A stretch of 64,000 nucleotides of DNA from Paraburkholderia ginsengiterrae (GTDB lineage Bacteria; Pseudomonadota; Gammaproteobacteria; Burkholderiales; Burkholderiaceae), in assembly GCF_001645125.1 (NCBI RefSeq), contig NZ_LXKA01000076.1:99469-163468 (forward strand), given 5' to 3'. Each line of letters begins with the position of its first letter. The stretch's first letter is position 1. The notes beneath the pieces were generated by a model. It saw nothing but the letters and a program-made list of their open reading frames with translations, ran no database searches and was not told the origin of the DNA. Below are positions 35,882 through 48,302 of the stretch, one piece after another. Both the position numbers and the translations under genes were made by a program.

Positions 35882-36802
35882 ATGCGCCCCCGCGCCTCGC
35901 TCATGCCTCCAACTGTCCGCACCGGCGCAATCCGTACCGACACCGACGCCACTGAACCGATCGAGACACCCGAAACCGACGACGACAGCGCTGAAACCGG
36001 TGAGGAGAAACTGCGCTCGGGCATCCAGTCCATCGAAGTGGGGTTCAGATTGCTCGACGTGCTGACCCACGAGCCACGCGCGATGATGTTGCGCGATCTC
36101 GCGCAGCGCGCGGGCATGAGCCCGGCGAAGGCGCACCGCTATCTGGTGAGTTTTCTGCGCCTCGGCGTGGTGTCGCAAGACCCGCTCTCAGGCCGCTACG
36201 AGCTGGGCGGATTCGCACTGCAACTGGGACTCGCGCGGCTTGCCCGTGTCGACGGCGTCAAGCTCGCGCGCATCGCGCTCTCCGAGCTGCGCGACCGGCT
36301 CGATCTCACGGTGGGCATCGCGGTATGGGGCAATCAAGGACCGACCATGGTGCACTGGATGGAGTCGAGCCACCCTGCAAAAGCCTCGCTGAAACTCGGC
36401 GACGTGATGCCGCTGCTCAGCTCCGCCACCGGCCTGCTGTTTGCTGCGTATCTGCCGTCGAGCAAGACTGCCGCCATGCTCGAACGCGAACTGGCCGATT
36501 CACGCCGCTCGTCGCACATGAGCGGCCCGCGCACGCGCGAGGAGGTCGAGCAGGTTCTCGCACAAGTGCGGCAACACCAGGCCGCGCGCGTGGAAGGCAT
36601 GTTGCTGCCGACCATTCACGCGTTCTGCATGCCGGTGTTCGACTCGACCGGTGAACTCGCCCTTGGCCTCATCGCGCTCGGTCATGAAGGCGCATTTGAC
36701 ATTCGCTGGGGCGGCGAGATCGATACGGCAATGCGCGAGTGCGCGCAAAAGCTCTCGTATGAGCTGGGATATAGTGCGACGCCGCGCGACGAGCGCGAGT
36801 GA
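35882..36802 (+). CDS. IclR-family transcriptional regulator
   Basis: 306 residues. An acidic N-terminal extension (about 45 residues, TDATEPIETPETDDDSAETG) precedes the winged helix (LLDVLTHEPRAMMLRDLAQ, RAGMSPAKAHRYLVSFLRLG). The C-terminal effector domain has LSSATGLLFAAYLP and the conserved AFCMPVFDSTGELALGLIAL. It faces the FAH gene and likely controls it. An ATG at 35903 is an alternative start. Confidence 0.9.
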   Translation: MRPRASLMPPTVRTGAIRTDTDATEPIETPETDDDSAETGEEKLRSGIQSIEVGFRLLDVLTHEPRAMMLRDLAQRAGMSPAKAHRYLVSFLRLGVVSQDPLSGRYELGGFALQLGLARLARVDGVKLARIALSELRDRLDLTVGIAVWGNQGPTMVHWMESSHPAKASLKLGDVMPLLSSATGLLFAAYLPSSKTAAMLERELADSRRSSHMSGPRTREEVEQVLAQVRQHQAARVEGMLLPTIHAFCMPVFDSTGELALGLIALGHEGAFDIRWGGEIDTAMRECAQKLSYELGYSATPRDERE

Positions 36803-36851
36803 CATGTTGAACCTGTCCTGACGCGCCCTGTCCATACCCGTTCATTCGCCT

Positions 36852-38165
36852 ATGACTTCAGCCCTCGCCACACGCCGCTCCGACCGCCTGCCGCCCAACG
36901 GGCCGCGCGGTGGCGCGCGCGCGTGGCGCTGGGTCGCGGTGTTGCTGGTGGTGGCCGTTCTGCACTGGATCGCGTTCCAATGGGTCGAGCGCAATCGCGC
37001 CTCGTTGAATCCGTCGGACAACGCGCACGTGCCCGTGCAGGTCGCATTGCTGACGCCCGAGCGTGTCGAACGCAACCCCGAAGGCAACCCGGCCACCGCA
37101 CCTTCGGCGGCTGCACCCGCGCCCACACATCGGCCTGCGGCAAGCAAGCCACGCGAACACGTGTTGACGTCGATACAGCCGGCGCAACACGCAGCGCCGC
37201 AAGCGGCGGCAACACCTGCCGCATCGGACACCGCAGCAAGCGCGCCGGCTGCGGCAACGCCCAACGCGAATTCCCATGCCGCCGCGAGTACCGCAGGCAC
37301 GGCCAGCGCCCCCGGCGCCGCGAGCGCGCCGCAAGCCGCGCCTGGCGTCAAGTTTTCCGTTCCGCCCTCCGGCGAGCTGCAATACGACACGTTCTACAAC
37401 GGCGTGCGCAACCAGCCCGGCACGATTCATTGGACCAGCAGCGCACAAAACTACGAAATGGTCGTGTCCGTGCCGCTGCCTTTCGTCGGTACATTCGTGT
37501 ATTCGAGCCATGGCCGCATCGACGCGTTTGGCCTCGCGCCGGACCAATACATCGAAAAGCGCGGCCGCCGGGCGGAAGACATCGCGATCTTCAATCGTGC
37601 CGACAAGCAGATCGCCTTTACGCGCACCCCGGCCACGCTGCCGCTAAGCGACGGCGCTCAGGACCGTTTCAGCGTGGTGATGCAGCTCGCGAGCCTCGTG
37701 CGCGGCGACCCGGCCACCTACAAACCTGGCGTGACGCGTCAGTTTTTCGTGGTGGATAACGACAGCGGGGAAAACTGGCCGATCGAGACCATCGGCGACG
37801 AGACTATCCGCACGGCCCAGGGCTTCCTCGAAACGCGCCATTTCAAGCGCTTGCCCCGGCATGACGGCGACATGCGCCGTATCGACGTATGGCTTGCGCC
37901 GTCGCTCGGTTGGCTGCCCGCGCGGATCGTTCAGACGGAACCGAACGGGACACAATTCGAACTGGTGTGGCGCGGCAAACTCAATGCCGACGCCACCGAC
38001 GGCTCATCCGGCAACACCGCCGACAGCGGTGCGAGCACGGTTTCCCCTGACCATTCGGCGAGCCCATCTCCATCCGCCACATCGGCGGCAACGCCCGAAA
38101 CCGCGCCCCTACCCCCCGCAGATTCGGCCAATTCCGCCACGACGCCCGACATCATCAAGCCCTGA
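36852..38165 (+). CDS. DUF3108 membrane-anchored protein
   Basis: 437 residues: one N-terminal span (WVAVLLVVAVLHWIAFQWV), an Ala/Pro/Thr-rich linker (about 70-165), the DUF3108 domain (about 170-375: YDTFYNGVRNQPGTIHW, RVERDIAIF-like core, RIDVWLAPSLGWLPARIVQT) and a Ser/Ala/Pro-rich tail. DUF3108 proteins are periplasmic and uncharacterised. It starts 49 bases after the IclR gene. Confidence 0.8.
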   Translation: MTSALATRRSDRLPPNGPRGGARAWRWVAVLLVVAVLHWIAFQWVERNRASLNPSDNAHVPVQVALLTPERVERNPEGNPATAPSAAAPAPTHRPAASKPREHVLTSIQPAQHAAPQAAATPAASDTAASAPAAATPNANSHAAASTAGTASAPGAASAPQAAPGVKFSVPPSGELQYDTFYNGVRNQPGTIHWTSSAQNYEMVVSVPLPFVGTFVYSSHGRIDAFGLAPDQYIEKRGRRAEDIAIFNRADKQIAFTRTPATLPLSDGAQDRFSVVMQLASLVRGDPATYKPGVTRQFFVVDNDSGENWPIETIGDETIRTAQGFLETRHFKRLPRHDGDMRRIDVWLAPSLGWLPARIVQTEPNGTQFELVWRGKLNADATDGSSGNTADSGASTVSPDHSASPSPSATSAATPETAPLPPADSANSATTPDIIKP

Positions 38166-38343
38166 ACGCCTCGCACTCGAGCCAGGCCTCGAGCAGATTG
38201 CGAACTTTCCGCGACCATGTGGACTCGCACACACTGAAACTGCCGTTCGCGCGTATGCTACGTCTATGGATCCGCCGCACGGTCAGGGCGGAACCCAGCG
38301 CGCGAATGGTCCCTTCCACTGCGTTGCCCTTCAAGGAGCCCGC

Positions 38344-39132
38344 ATGCAAGTGAACATCAACGGCATCGAGACGCGCTATGTGCTGAGCAATGAGGGCGGC
38401 GGCCCATGGTTGACGTTCATTCATCAGCTCGGTGGCGACCTGTCCGTCTGGGACCAGCTCGCCGGCTATTTCCGCGATCGCTACACCGTATTGCGCTATG
38501 ACCTGCGCGGCCACGGCAGGACCGCGGCATCGGGCGCATCGTTCGGTGTCGCCAATCTGTCACACGACCTCGCCACGCTGCTCGATACGCTCGGCGCATC
38601 CAGCAGCCATCTGGTCGGCATGTCGATGGGCGGCATGATCGCGCAACAATTCGCAATGGATCATCCCGCGCGCGTGAACACATTAACGCTATGTGACACA
38701 AGCGGCGGCACGCTGCCGGAAGCCCGCGCCATCTGGGATCAACGCGCCGCGGCAGCCCGCAAGGACGGCATGGCATCGCTCGTGCCCGCTACATTGAGCC
38801 GCTGGCTAACAGCCGAGTTTCAGACCGCGCACCCTGAAGCTGTCGAACAGATCGTCGACGTGCTGACCCACACGTTGCCAGAAGGCTACGCCATGGCGTG
38901 CGAAGCGCTGCGCGATTTCGACGCACGCGGTAAGCTGGGAACCATCCGCTGCCCAACATTGACCGTGGCGGGACGCCACGACACGGGCACACCGCCTGCT
39001 GCTACGCAGGCAATAGCCGACGCCATTGAAGGCGCACAGTTCGAACTGCTTGATGCCGCACATCTCGCGCCCATCGAGCAACCTCACCGTTTTGCTGCAC
39101 TGCTTGAAACGTTTCTTGAAAGGCCGGTCTAA
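38344..39132 (+). CDS. alpha/beta hydrolase, 3-oxoadipate enol-lactonase-like
   Basis: 262 residues from the ATG at 38344, which follows AAGGAG by six bases; the open frame extends far upstream over the DUF3108 gene without meaning. Nucleophile elbow GMSMGG, acid Asp in AGRHDTGTP and His in DAAHLAPIEQP. The pattern (LRGHGRTAASG, FATLLDTLG-like) matches PcaD-type enol-lactonases and related hydrolases. No other beta-ketoadipate genes are nearby, so the substrate stays open. Confidence 0.85.
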   Translation: MQVNINGIETRYVLSNEGGGPWLTFIHQLGGDLSVWDQLAGYFRDRYTVLRYDLRGHGRTAASGASFGVANLSHDLATLLDTLGASSSHLVGMSMGGMIAQQFAMDHPARVNTLTLCDTSGGTLPEARAIWDQRAAAARKDGMASLVPATLSRWLTAEFQTAHPEAVEQIVDVLTHTLPEGYAMACEALRDFDARGKLGTIRCPTLTVAGRHDTGTPPAATQAIADAIEGAQFELLDAAHLAPIEQPHRFAALLETFLERPV

Positions 39133-39251
39133 CCGGTAGGTTCGGAAATTTTTGCGAGCGTCAATCCGGACCCACCCCTTGAATTCCACACCATAAGCTC
39201 CACGTATGGCGCAGGAATGGCCAGGAGCCAACGGAAATAAGGAGTGTCGCC

Positions 39252-39509
39252 ATGCAAATGATCTACAACAGCCCCAACTATTGCGTCGTTGAATTTCCGC
39301 CGCAGGAAGGCCCGCTGGCCATGAAGTCAGGCGGCTATGAGATCGTCGACAAGAACCTGCAGCGCGAGATCTACATCGACGGCGCAATGGCAGCGCGTTT
39401 TCGCGAGCATGTGCAAAAGCTGATCGAAGAGGAGCCGTCACTGGATGAAGTCGACGAATTCCTCGGCCAGTTCGACAGCCTGATGCATCAACCGGTGATT
39501 CTTCACTAA
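39252..39509 (+). CDS. DUF3567 family protein
   Basis: An 85-residue protein (MQMIYNSPNYCVVEFPPQEG, GYEIVDKNLQREIYIDG, DEVDEFLGQFDSLMHQPVIL) of a family widespread and well conserved in Burkholderiales, with no known role. Preceded by a strong ribosome site (AAGGAG). It stands alone and is followed by a terminator. Confidence 0.85.
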   Translation: MQMIYNSPNYCVVEFPPQEGPLAMKSGGYEIVDKNLQREIYIDGAMAARFREHVQKLIEEEPSLDEVDEFLGQFDSLMHQPVILH

Positions 39510-39622
39510 CCGCAGGTCAGCACAGGGTTCGATTTAACGTTTTTGGCGACATACATCGACCGCGCCGTCCGGCCCAGCAGGTGGGGAACCCGGCGGCTTT
39601 TACAAGCCGGTCGGCAATTGTG

Positions 39623-39660
39623 AAACGGCCCAGCAGGCTTTTGCCTCGCCGGGCCGTTTT
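39623..39660 (+). terminator. rho-independent terminator after the DUF3567 gene
   Basis: AAACGGCCC and GGGCCGTTT pair across a loop with an internal short hairpin (AGGC/GCCT), then CTTTT. Upstream of it, 39540-39620 contains a further hairpin-prone stretch (GGCTT/AAGCC around 39594-39608) before metH. Confidence 0.8.
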
Positions 39661-39756
39661 CTTTTAACACTTGGCTGTTCACGTGCTTTTACGTCGCGCC
39701 TCCGGTAACCCGGGTGGCCGCCTCGCCCGCTCCAGGCGGATCCGCCCGGCAGCGGC

Positions 39757-39762
39757 TACAAT
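39757..39762 (+). promoter_or_regulatory. -10 box (TACAAT) of the split metH operon
   Basis: TACAAT lies 42 bases before the first metH gene and after the terminator. No good -35 is seen. Confidence 0.4.
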
Positions 39763-39803
39763 GACAGGTTTCCCGAAAAAGCCGGCGCAAGCCCTCGTCC
39801 GCC

Positions 39804-40874
39804 ATGACCCAGCCCGCTCAAACCGCCACGCCAGTCCGCACCGACACCGCCTACACGCGCGGCACGGCGCTGCCCGCGCTGCTCAAGTCGCGCATCCTGA
39901 TACTCGACGGCGCGATGGGCACGATGATCCAGCGCTACAAGCTCGACGAAGCCCGCTACCGCGGCGAGCGCTTCAAGGACTACGGTCGCGACATCAAGGG
40001 CAATAACGAGCTGCTGTCGATCACGCAGCCGCAGATCATCAGCGAGATTCACGAGCAATATCTGGCGGCGGGCGCCGATATCATCGAAACGAACACGTTC
40101 GGCGCGACCACGGTCGCCCAGGCGGACTATGGCATGGAAGCGCTGGCTGTCGAGATGAATCTCGAGTCGGCGAAACTGGCGCGCGCCGCGTGCGACAAGT
40201 ACTCCACGCCCGACAAGCCGCGCTTCGTCGCCGGCGCGATTGGACCGACGCCGAAGACGGCGAGCATTTCTCCTGATGTGAACGATCCGGGCGCGCGCAA
40301 CGTCACCTTCGACGAACTGCGCACGGCCTACTACGAGCAGGCCAAAGCCTTGCTCGACGGCGGCGCCGATCTGTTCCTCGTCGAAACGATCTTCGACACG
40401 CTGAACGCCAAAGCCGCGCTGTTCGCTCTCGACGAATTGTTCGAAGACACCGGCGAGCGCCTGCCGATCATGATCTCCGGCACCGTCACCGACGCCTCGG
40501 GCCGCATCCTGTCGGGTCAGACGGTCGAAGCCTTCTGGAACTCGCTGCGCCACGCGAAGCCGCTCACGTTCGGGCTGAACTGCGCGTTGGGCGCGGCCCT
40601 GATGCGCCCGTATATTGCTGAGTTGGCCAAGCTCTGCGACACCTACGTGTCGTGCTATCCGAACGCCGGTTTGCCGAACCCGATGAGCGACACGGGTTTC
40701 GACGAACTGCCCGCCGATACTTCAGGCCTGCTGAAGGAATTCGCGCAGGCCGGCCTCGTGAATATCGCCGGCGGCTGCTGCGGCACGACGCCGGAGCACA
40801 TTGCGGCGATTGCCAAGGCGCTGGCGGAAGTGAAGCCGCGCCAATGGCCGACGCAATACCGCGACGCGGCCTGA
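39804..40874 (+). CDS. metH: methionine synthase, homocysteine-binding module as a separate protein
   Basis: 356 residues that equal the first module of cobalamin-dependent methionine synthase: a TIM barrel binding homocysteine through Zn. Zn ligands are visible as Cys260 (LNCALGA), Cys325 and Cys326 ([10 protein letters not shown]). The barrel opens with [17 protein letters not shown]. In E. coli the module is fused to the rest of MetH. Here it ends at the natural domain edge, and the rest is encoded as a second gene 83 bases downstream. The two proteins must assemble or act in trans. Confidence 0.95.
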   Translation: MTQPAQTATPVRTDTAYTRGTALPALLKSRILILDGAMGTMIQRYKLDEARYRGERFKDYGRDIKGNNELLSITQPQIISEIHEQYLAAGADIIETNTFGATTVAQADYGMEALAVEMNLESAKLARAACDKYSTPDKPRFVAGAIGPTPKTASISPDVNDPGARNVTFDELRTAYYEQAKALLDGGADLFLVETIFDTLNAKAALFALDELFEDTGERLPIMISGTVTDASGRILSGQTVEAFWNSLRHAKPLTFGLNCALGAALMRPYIAELAKLCDTYVSCYPNAGLPNPMSDTGFDELPADTSGLLKEFAQAGLVNIAGGCCGTTPEHIAAIAKALAEVKPRQWPTQYRDAA

Positions 40875-40957
40875 GCCAGGCGGCCCGAACACCGGCCGCC
40901 GCCCTCACCCGCTACCGAACCCGACGCACCTAACACGCAAGCCATCGCACCTACGCC

Positions 40958-43675
<2,718 letters not shown>

Positions 43676-43831
43676 GCCCTGCGGGGCGGGGAACGCACTA
43701 TATCCGGCGTGAAAAGCTGAAGATTTGCGGCAGTGTAATTTTCGTCTTTGTAGACTGAAGCGGGTTTACCTCGCCAGACGCGGCCAAAACGCGTCGGCTT
43801 ATTGATTGCAATCGTCAACGGAGAAAATAGT

Positions 43832-44041
43832 ATGAAGAAGCTGACGCTGTTATTGACCGCTGTTTCACTCGCCGCAGGCGCCTCGGTGGCGCTGGCTCAA
43901 CCCGCCGCACCCGCCGCTTCCAGTTCGGTCAGTTCGTACTCGCCGCCCACGGAGAAACACGTCAAGAAGCCGAAGAAGGCAAAAGTCAAGAAGGGTGCGT
44001 CGGCTCCCATGGCCGCCCCGGCGGACGCCGCCAGCCAGTAA
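43832..44041 (+). CDS. small secreted Lys-rich protein, unknown
   Basis: 69 residues from the ATG at 43832, with GGAG upstream. A clear signal peptide (KKLTLLLTAVSLAAGASVALA) is cut before QPAAP. The mature part is a Ser/Pro stretch, then a basic run (EKHVKKPKKAKVKKGA) and an Ala/Pro end. The charge pattern suggests binding to envelope anions or nucleic acid; no known family is evident. It ends in a terminator. Confidence 0.7.
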   Translation: MKKLTLLLTAVSLAAGASVALAQPAAPAASSSVSSYSPPTEKHVKKPKKAKVKKGASAPMAAPADAASQ

Positions 44042-44081
44042 GCCGCATGGCCGGACCGGTCGGTTCAGGCCGCGCAATGAC

Positions 44082-44109
44082 AAAGAGCCCGCGTCGAGCG
44101 GGCTCTTTT
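44082..44109. terminator. rho-independent terminator
   Basis: AAAGAGCCCGC, loop GTCGA, GCGGGCTCTTT followed by T: an 11-bp stem after the Lys-rich gene. It can also serve the leftward DUF1840 gene from the other side. Confidence 0.9.
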
Positions 44110-44174
44110 CATTGGTGCGTCAGGGTTGGCGCCGCGGCTGCATGAGCCGCCGCAGCCGGCACACCCGCGGGGGA

Positions 44175-44501
44175 TCAGAGGCCCCAGACGATATCCGCGT
44201 TTTCCTTCTGCGCCGCGCGCAGCATGTCGAGGAACGGATACGCGCGCTGCGCGAGTCCCGGCGGAATCTCGTGATGCTCGTGGCCCTCTTCGCCTTCGTG
44301 GAAATGGCCGTCGTGCTCGGCGCGCTCCTGCTTGTCGACGTGAATGGCCGTTTCGAGTTTGGTGATCGCTTCACCCAGTTCGTCGTGAGTAATGACGCCG
44401 CGTTCACCCAGGCGCTTGCCGACGATGCCGACCAGATATTGCGCGAGATTTTCTAGCATCATCACGTCCGGGCTGGCGCGGCATTTGAAAGTAATCAGCA
44501 T
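44175..44501 (-). CDS. DUF1840 family protein
   Basis: 108 residues from the ATG at 44501 (MLITFKCRASPDVMMLENLAQYLV). A His-rich stretch in the middle (HDGHFHEGEEGHEHHEIPPG) could bind metal. The domain is found mainly in beta- and gammaproteobacteria and has no known function. The gap 44502-44806 to argS holds no gene. Confidence 0.85.
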   Translation of the reverse strand: MLITFKCRASPDVMMLENLAQYLVGIVGKRLGERGVITHDELGEAITKLETAIHVDKQERAEHDGHFHEGEEGHEHHEIPPGLAQRAYPFLDMLRAAQKENADIVWGL

Positions 44502-44806
44502 GACTGTTCCCTTTTCGTTATGTTGGATTGACGCGCGAGCCGGCCTGACGGCAGACACCTACGCGCGTTACGTTGGCTCGCCAGTCAGGCGCGGCGGCCA
44601 CGGCCCTTGCTGGGCATCTCATTGAACATATTAGCACCTGCTAAAATCCGTCTGAACGGAAAAGCGTACCGCCATGCGCCGCGCGCAGCGGCACGCCAGG
44701 CAGCGCGGCCCGGCCGGTTGACCGCAACCCGCCTGCCGCCGGGGCCTGTCGCCCGGGCCGCACCTATTCCGCCTCACCGGATTGCCTCACTGGACTCGCA
44801 ACAAGC

Positions 44807-46597
44807 ATGCTGCCCGCACATAAACATACCCTCGAAACACTGCTCGCCGACACGGTGAAGCAGGTTGCGCTTGCCTCGCAAGGCGCGACCGAAGCCGCAT
44901 TCGTGTCGCCCACCATTACGCTGGAGCGCCCCAAGGTCGCGGCGCACGGCGACGTCGCGTGCAACGTGGCGATGCAACTCGCCAAGCCGCTGCGCGCCAA
45001 CCCGCGCCAGCTTGCGCAACAGATCGTCGACGCGCTGCTCGCGCAGCCACAAGCCAAGGGGCTCGTCGAAGCCGCTGAAGTGGCTGGCCCCGGCTTCATC
45101 AACCTGCGCCTCACGGCGGCCGCCAAACAGGCGGTGATCGCCGCCGTGTTCGCGGAGCAGGCGGCATTTGGCCGCTCGCAACGCGACGCCGGCAAGCACG
45201 TGCTGATCGAATTCGTCTCGGCCAACCCGACCGGCCCGCTGCACGTCGGCCACGGCCGCCAGGCCGCGCTCGGCGACGCGCTTTCGAACGTGCTGGCCAG
45301 CCAGGGCTGGGACGTGCATCGCGAGTTCTATTACAACGACGCCGGCGTGCAGATCGGCACGCTCGCGCTGTCCACCCAGGCGCGCGCACGCGGCCTCGCC
45401 CCCGGCGACGAAGGCTGGCCGGCCTCGGCGTACAACGGCGAGTACATCGCCGAGATCGCCAAAGACTATCTGGAGGGCGCCACCGTGGCCGCGAGCGACG
45501 GCGAGCCGGTCACCGGCGCGCGCGACGTCGAAGACCTCGATGCGATCCGCCGCTTTGCCGTGGCGTACCTGCGCCGCGAGCAGGACATGGACCTGCAGGC
45601 GTTCGGCGTGAAGTTCGACCAATACTACCTGGAGTCGTCGCTGTACACGGAAGGCCGGGTCGAGAAGACCGTCGAGGCGCTGATCGCCGCCGGCAAGACC
45701 TACGAACAGGAAGGCGCGCTGTGGCTGCGCACCACCGACGACGGCGACGACAAAGACCGCGTGATGCGCAAGACCGACGGCACTTACACGTATTTCGTGC
45801 CGGACGTCGCCTATCACGTCGCCAAGTGGGAGCGCGGCTTCACCAAGGTCATCAATATTCAGGGTTCGGACCACCACGGCACGATCGCGCGGGTGCGCGC
45901 CGGCCTGCAGGGTCTCGGCGTCGGCATTCCGAAGGGCTATCCCGACTACATCCTGCACAAGATGGTCACGGTCATGCGCAACGGCGAAGAAGTGAAGATC
46001 TCCAAGCGCGCCGGCAGCTACGTGACCGTGCGCGACCTGATCGAATGGTCGGGCGGCGCGACGCCGGGCTCGGAAGCCGCCGTCGATCTGATCGACGAAG
46101 AGACGATTCGCCGCGGCCGCGACGCGGTGCGCTTCTTCCTGATTTCGCGCAAGGCCGACACGGAATTCGTGTTCGACATCGACCTCGCGTTGAAACAAAA
46201 CGACGAAAACCCGGTGCACTACGTGCAATATGCGCACGCGCGGATCTGCTCGGTCATCGCCGAGTGCAAGGCGCGCTACAACACGGACGAAAGCACGCTG
46301 GCGGCCGTGGACGTGACCCCGCTCACGAGCGAGCGCGCCATGGCGCTGCTGAACAAGCTCGCCGAGTTCCCGGACATGCTGCAGCACGCCGCCGACGAAC
46401 TCGCGCCGCACGCGGTCGCGTTCTATCTGCGCGACCTCGCCGGGGAATTCCACTCGTTCTACAATGACAAAGCCGAACGCGTGCTGGTCGACGATGCCGC
46501 CGAGCGCAATGCACGCGTCGCGCTTCTTGCGGCCACGCGTCAGGTGCTGGCCAACGGTCTGGCGACGATCGGCGTCTCCGCTCCCGTCAAGATGTAA
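44807..46597 (+). CDS. argS: arginyl-tRNA synthetase
   Basis: 596 residues, class I synthetase charging tRNA-Arg. The HIGH-type signature is HVGH in [20 protein letters not shown]; the KMSKS equivalent reads [10 protein letters not shown]. The N-terminal Add1 domain and C-terminal anticodon-binding helical domain are in place, and the end is [32 protein letters not shown]. The SPOR gene follows by 79 bases. Confidence 0.97.
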   Translation: MLPAHKHTLETLLADTVKQVALASQGATEAAFVSPTITLERPKVAAHGDVACNVAMQLAKPLRANPRQLAQQIVDALLAQPQAKGLVEAAEVAGPGFINLRLTAAAKQAVIAAVFAEQAAFGRSQRDAGKHVLIEFVSANPTGPLHVGHGRQAALGDALSNVLASQGWDVHREFYYNDAGVQIGTLALSTQARARGLAPGDEGWPASAYNGEYIAEIAKDYLEGATVAASDGEPVTGARDVEDLDAIRRFAVAYLRREQDMDLQAFGVKFDQYYLESSLYTEGRVEKTVEALIAAGKTYEQEGALWLRTTDDGDDKDRVMRKTDGTYTYFVPDVAYHVAKWERGFTKVINIQGSDHHGTIARVRAGLQGLGVGIPKGYPDYILHKMVTVMRNGEEVKISKRAGSYVTVRDLIEWSGGATPGSEAAVDLIDEETIRRGRDAVRFFLISRKADTEFVFDIDLALKQNDENPVHYVQYAHARICSVIAECKARYNTDESTLAAVDVTPLTSERAMALLNKLAEFPDMLQHAADELAPHAVAFYLRDLAGEFHSFYNDKAERVLVDDAAERNARVALLAATRQVLANGLATIGVSAPVKM

Positions 46598-46629
46598 GTC
46601 CTCCGGCGTAACATGCACGCGGCCGTCGC

Positions 46630-46635
46630 TATAAT
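46630..46635 (+). promoter_or_regulatory. -10 box (TATAAT) upstream of the SPOR gene
   Basis: A perfect TATAAT lies 41 bases before the SPOR-protein start, between argS and that gene. There is no matching -35. Confidence 0.4.
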
Positions 46636-46676
46636 CGGCGGCCGTTCCAGGATTCTTTTTGCAGGTGATTCATACG

Positions 46677-47477
46677 ATGGCAAAACCACGCCGCACAACG
46701 AAGCAATCGAAACAAACCGGGGGTACTTTTCTCGGTATCGTGCTGGGCCTGATCGTCGGCCTTGCGATCGCGGTAGTGGTGGCGCTGTATATCACCCGTG
46801 CGCCTACGCCGTTCGTCGCGAAGGTGGCGCCGCCCGCGGCGTCCGATACCGGCGCGAGCCAGCAGCAGTACGACCCGAATCGTCCGCTGCAAGGCAAGAC
46901 GCCTGGTCAGCCGGTGCCGCAGGCCGCGCAGCCGGCGCCGCCGAACACCGCGCCGGGCCAGACCAATGCGCAGACCCAGTCGGGCATGCTGGAAGAACCG
47001 CAGATCGTCGAAGTCCCGCCCGCCAACGGCAACAACGGCGGCGCGAACGGCACGGCGGTTGCGCCGAAGCCCGCGCAGGACAACGGCGACAACACGGCTG
47101 CCGCACCGGTGAAGAAGCCGCAGGCCTCCAGCGCACCGGCCGCCACCGTGGCAAATGTGCCGCCGAAGAGCACCTCGTCCACCACGGCTGCCAACACCAA
47201 GCCCAGCTCGGGCGCGGCGCCGACGGCGGGTGATGCGAACACGGGCTACTTCCTGCAAGTGGGCGCCTACAAGACCTCGGCGGACGCCGAACAGCAGCGC
47301 GCGCGTCTCGCCTTCCAGGGCTTCGAATCGAAGGTTACGCAGCGCGATGCCGGCGGCGTGACGTATTACCGTGTGCGTATCGGGCCGTTCTCGAAGTTCG
47401 AGGACATGAATTCGAGCCGTCAGCGTCTGTCCGACGCGGGCGTGGATACCGCTGTGATCCGCTTCACGAAGCAATAA
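46677..47477 (+). CDS. SPOR-domain protein (FtsN-like)
   Basis: 266 residues from the ATG at 46677: a basic N-terminus (AKPRRTTKQSKQTG), one membrane span (LGIVLGLIVGLAIAVVVALYI), a long Pro/Ala/Gln-rich linker, and a C-terminal SPOR domain (about 190-262: GYFLQVGAYKTSADAEQQRARLA, YYRVRIGPFSKFEDM) that binds denuded glycan at the division septum. The same layout is found in FtsN. The argS-SPOR-dsbA order is common in this group. Confidence 0.88.
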   Translation: MAKPRRTTKQSKQTGGTFLGIVLGLIVGLAIAVVVALYITRAPTPFVAKVAPPAASDTGASQQQYDPNRPLQGKTPGQPVPQAAQPAPPNTAPGQTNAQTQSGMLEEPQIVEVPPANGNNGGANGTAVAPKPAQDNGDNTAAAPVKKPQASSAPAATVANVPPKSTSSTTAANTKPSSGAAPTAGDANTGYFLQVGAYKTSADAEQQRARLAFQGFESKVTQRDAGGVTYYRVRIGPFSKFEDMNSSRQRLSDAGVDTAVIRFTKQ

Positions 47478-47648
47478 GCAAACAATAACCATACGGCGAT
47501 TTGCCGGGACGCGCCGCCGCCGAACTATCGGCGTGCGGCGCGTGTCACAAGCACGACGGACGATGGAAAACGTCCAGCGCCGAATCTGAAGACAGTGGCG
47601 GGCATTTGCGTGGCGCCACCGCCTTACGCCTACTTGAGTCAACACGAC

Positions 47649-48287
47649 ATGAAAAAACTGCTGAGCATTCTGTTCCTTTCGCTGGGCCTGGTTGCCGCCA
47701 CGGCGCACGCATCGCCGGCCGCGCCGGTATCGGGCAAGGACTTCACGGTGCTGTCCACGCCGCAGCCCACTGATGTTCCCGCCGGCAAGATCGAAGTCAC
47801 TGAATTCTTCTGGTACGGCTGCCCGCACTGCAACGAATTCAACCCGTTCCTCGAAGCATGGGTGAAGAAGCAAGCTCCGGACGTGGTGTTCAAGCGCGTG
47901 CCGGTCGCCTTCCGCGACGACTTCATTCCGCACTCCAGGATGTACCACGCGCTCGACGCACTCGGTCTCGCCACGCAGCTCACGCCGAAGGTCTTCAACG
48001 AAATCCACGTCAACAAGAACTATCTGCTGACGCCGGAAGATCAGGCCAAGTTCCTCGCCAAGAACGGCGTCGATCCGAAGAAGTACATGGACGCGTACAA
48101 CTCGTTCTCCACGCAAAGCGCGCTGCAGAAAGACAAGAAGCTGCTCGAAGGCTACAAGATCGACGGCGTGCCGACGCTGGCCGTGCAGGGCAAGTATGAA
48201 ACCGGTCCGGCTGCGACCAACAGCCTGCCGGGCACGATCCAGGTGCTGGACTATCTGGTCGCCCAGATCCGCGCCAAGAAGATGTAA
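47649..48287 (+). CDS. dsbA: periplasmic thiol:disulfide oxidoreductase DsbA
   Basis: Introduces disulfides into exported proteins. 212 residues from the ATG at 47649. The signal peptide is KKLLSILFLSLGLVAATAHA. Active site CPHC at 58-61 in FFWYGCPHCNEF; the cis-Pro loop is GVPTLAVQGKY. Recycling partner DsbB is not in the window. It follows the SPOR gene by 171 bases that hold no gene. Confidence 0.95.
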   Translation: MKKLLSILFLSLGLVAATAHASPAAPVSGKDFTVLSTPQPTDVPAGKIEVTEFFWYGCPHCNEFNPFLEAWVKKQAPDVVFKRVPVAFRDDFIPHSRMYHALDALGLATQLTPKVFNEIHVNKNYLLTPEDQAKFLAKNGVDPKKYMDAYNSFSTQSALQKDKKLLEGYKIDGVPTLAVQGKYETGPAATNSLPGTIQVLDYLVAQIRAKKM

Positions 48288-48302
48288 CGCCGAGGCGCCG
48301 GA

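Noticed and set aside
39540-39803. SAH or cobalamin riboswitch before metH
   Set aside because: Neither the GAGGAGCG core of the SAH switch nor the B12-box consensus can be seen, so only an unassigned structured leader is reported.
44774-46618. A 614-codon open frame antisense to argS
   Set aside because: Same antisense effect of codon bias over a certain gene.
47501-47773. A 90-codon ORF with a CxxCH heme-like motif (SACGACHKHDG)
   Set aside because: It has no signal peptide, no ribosome site, runs out of frame into dsbA, and the motif arises by chance in a GC-rich frame.
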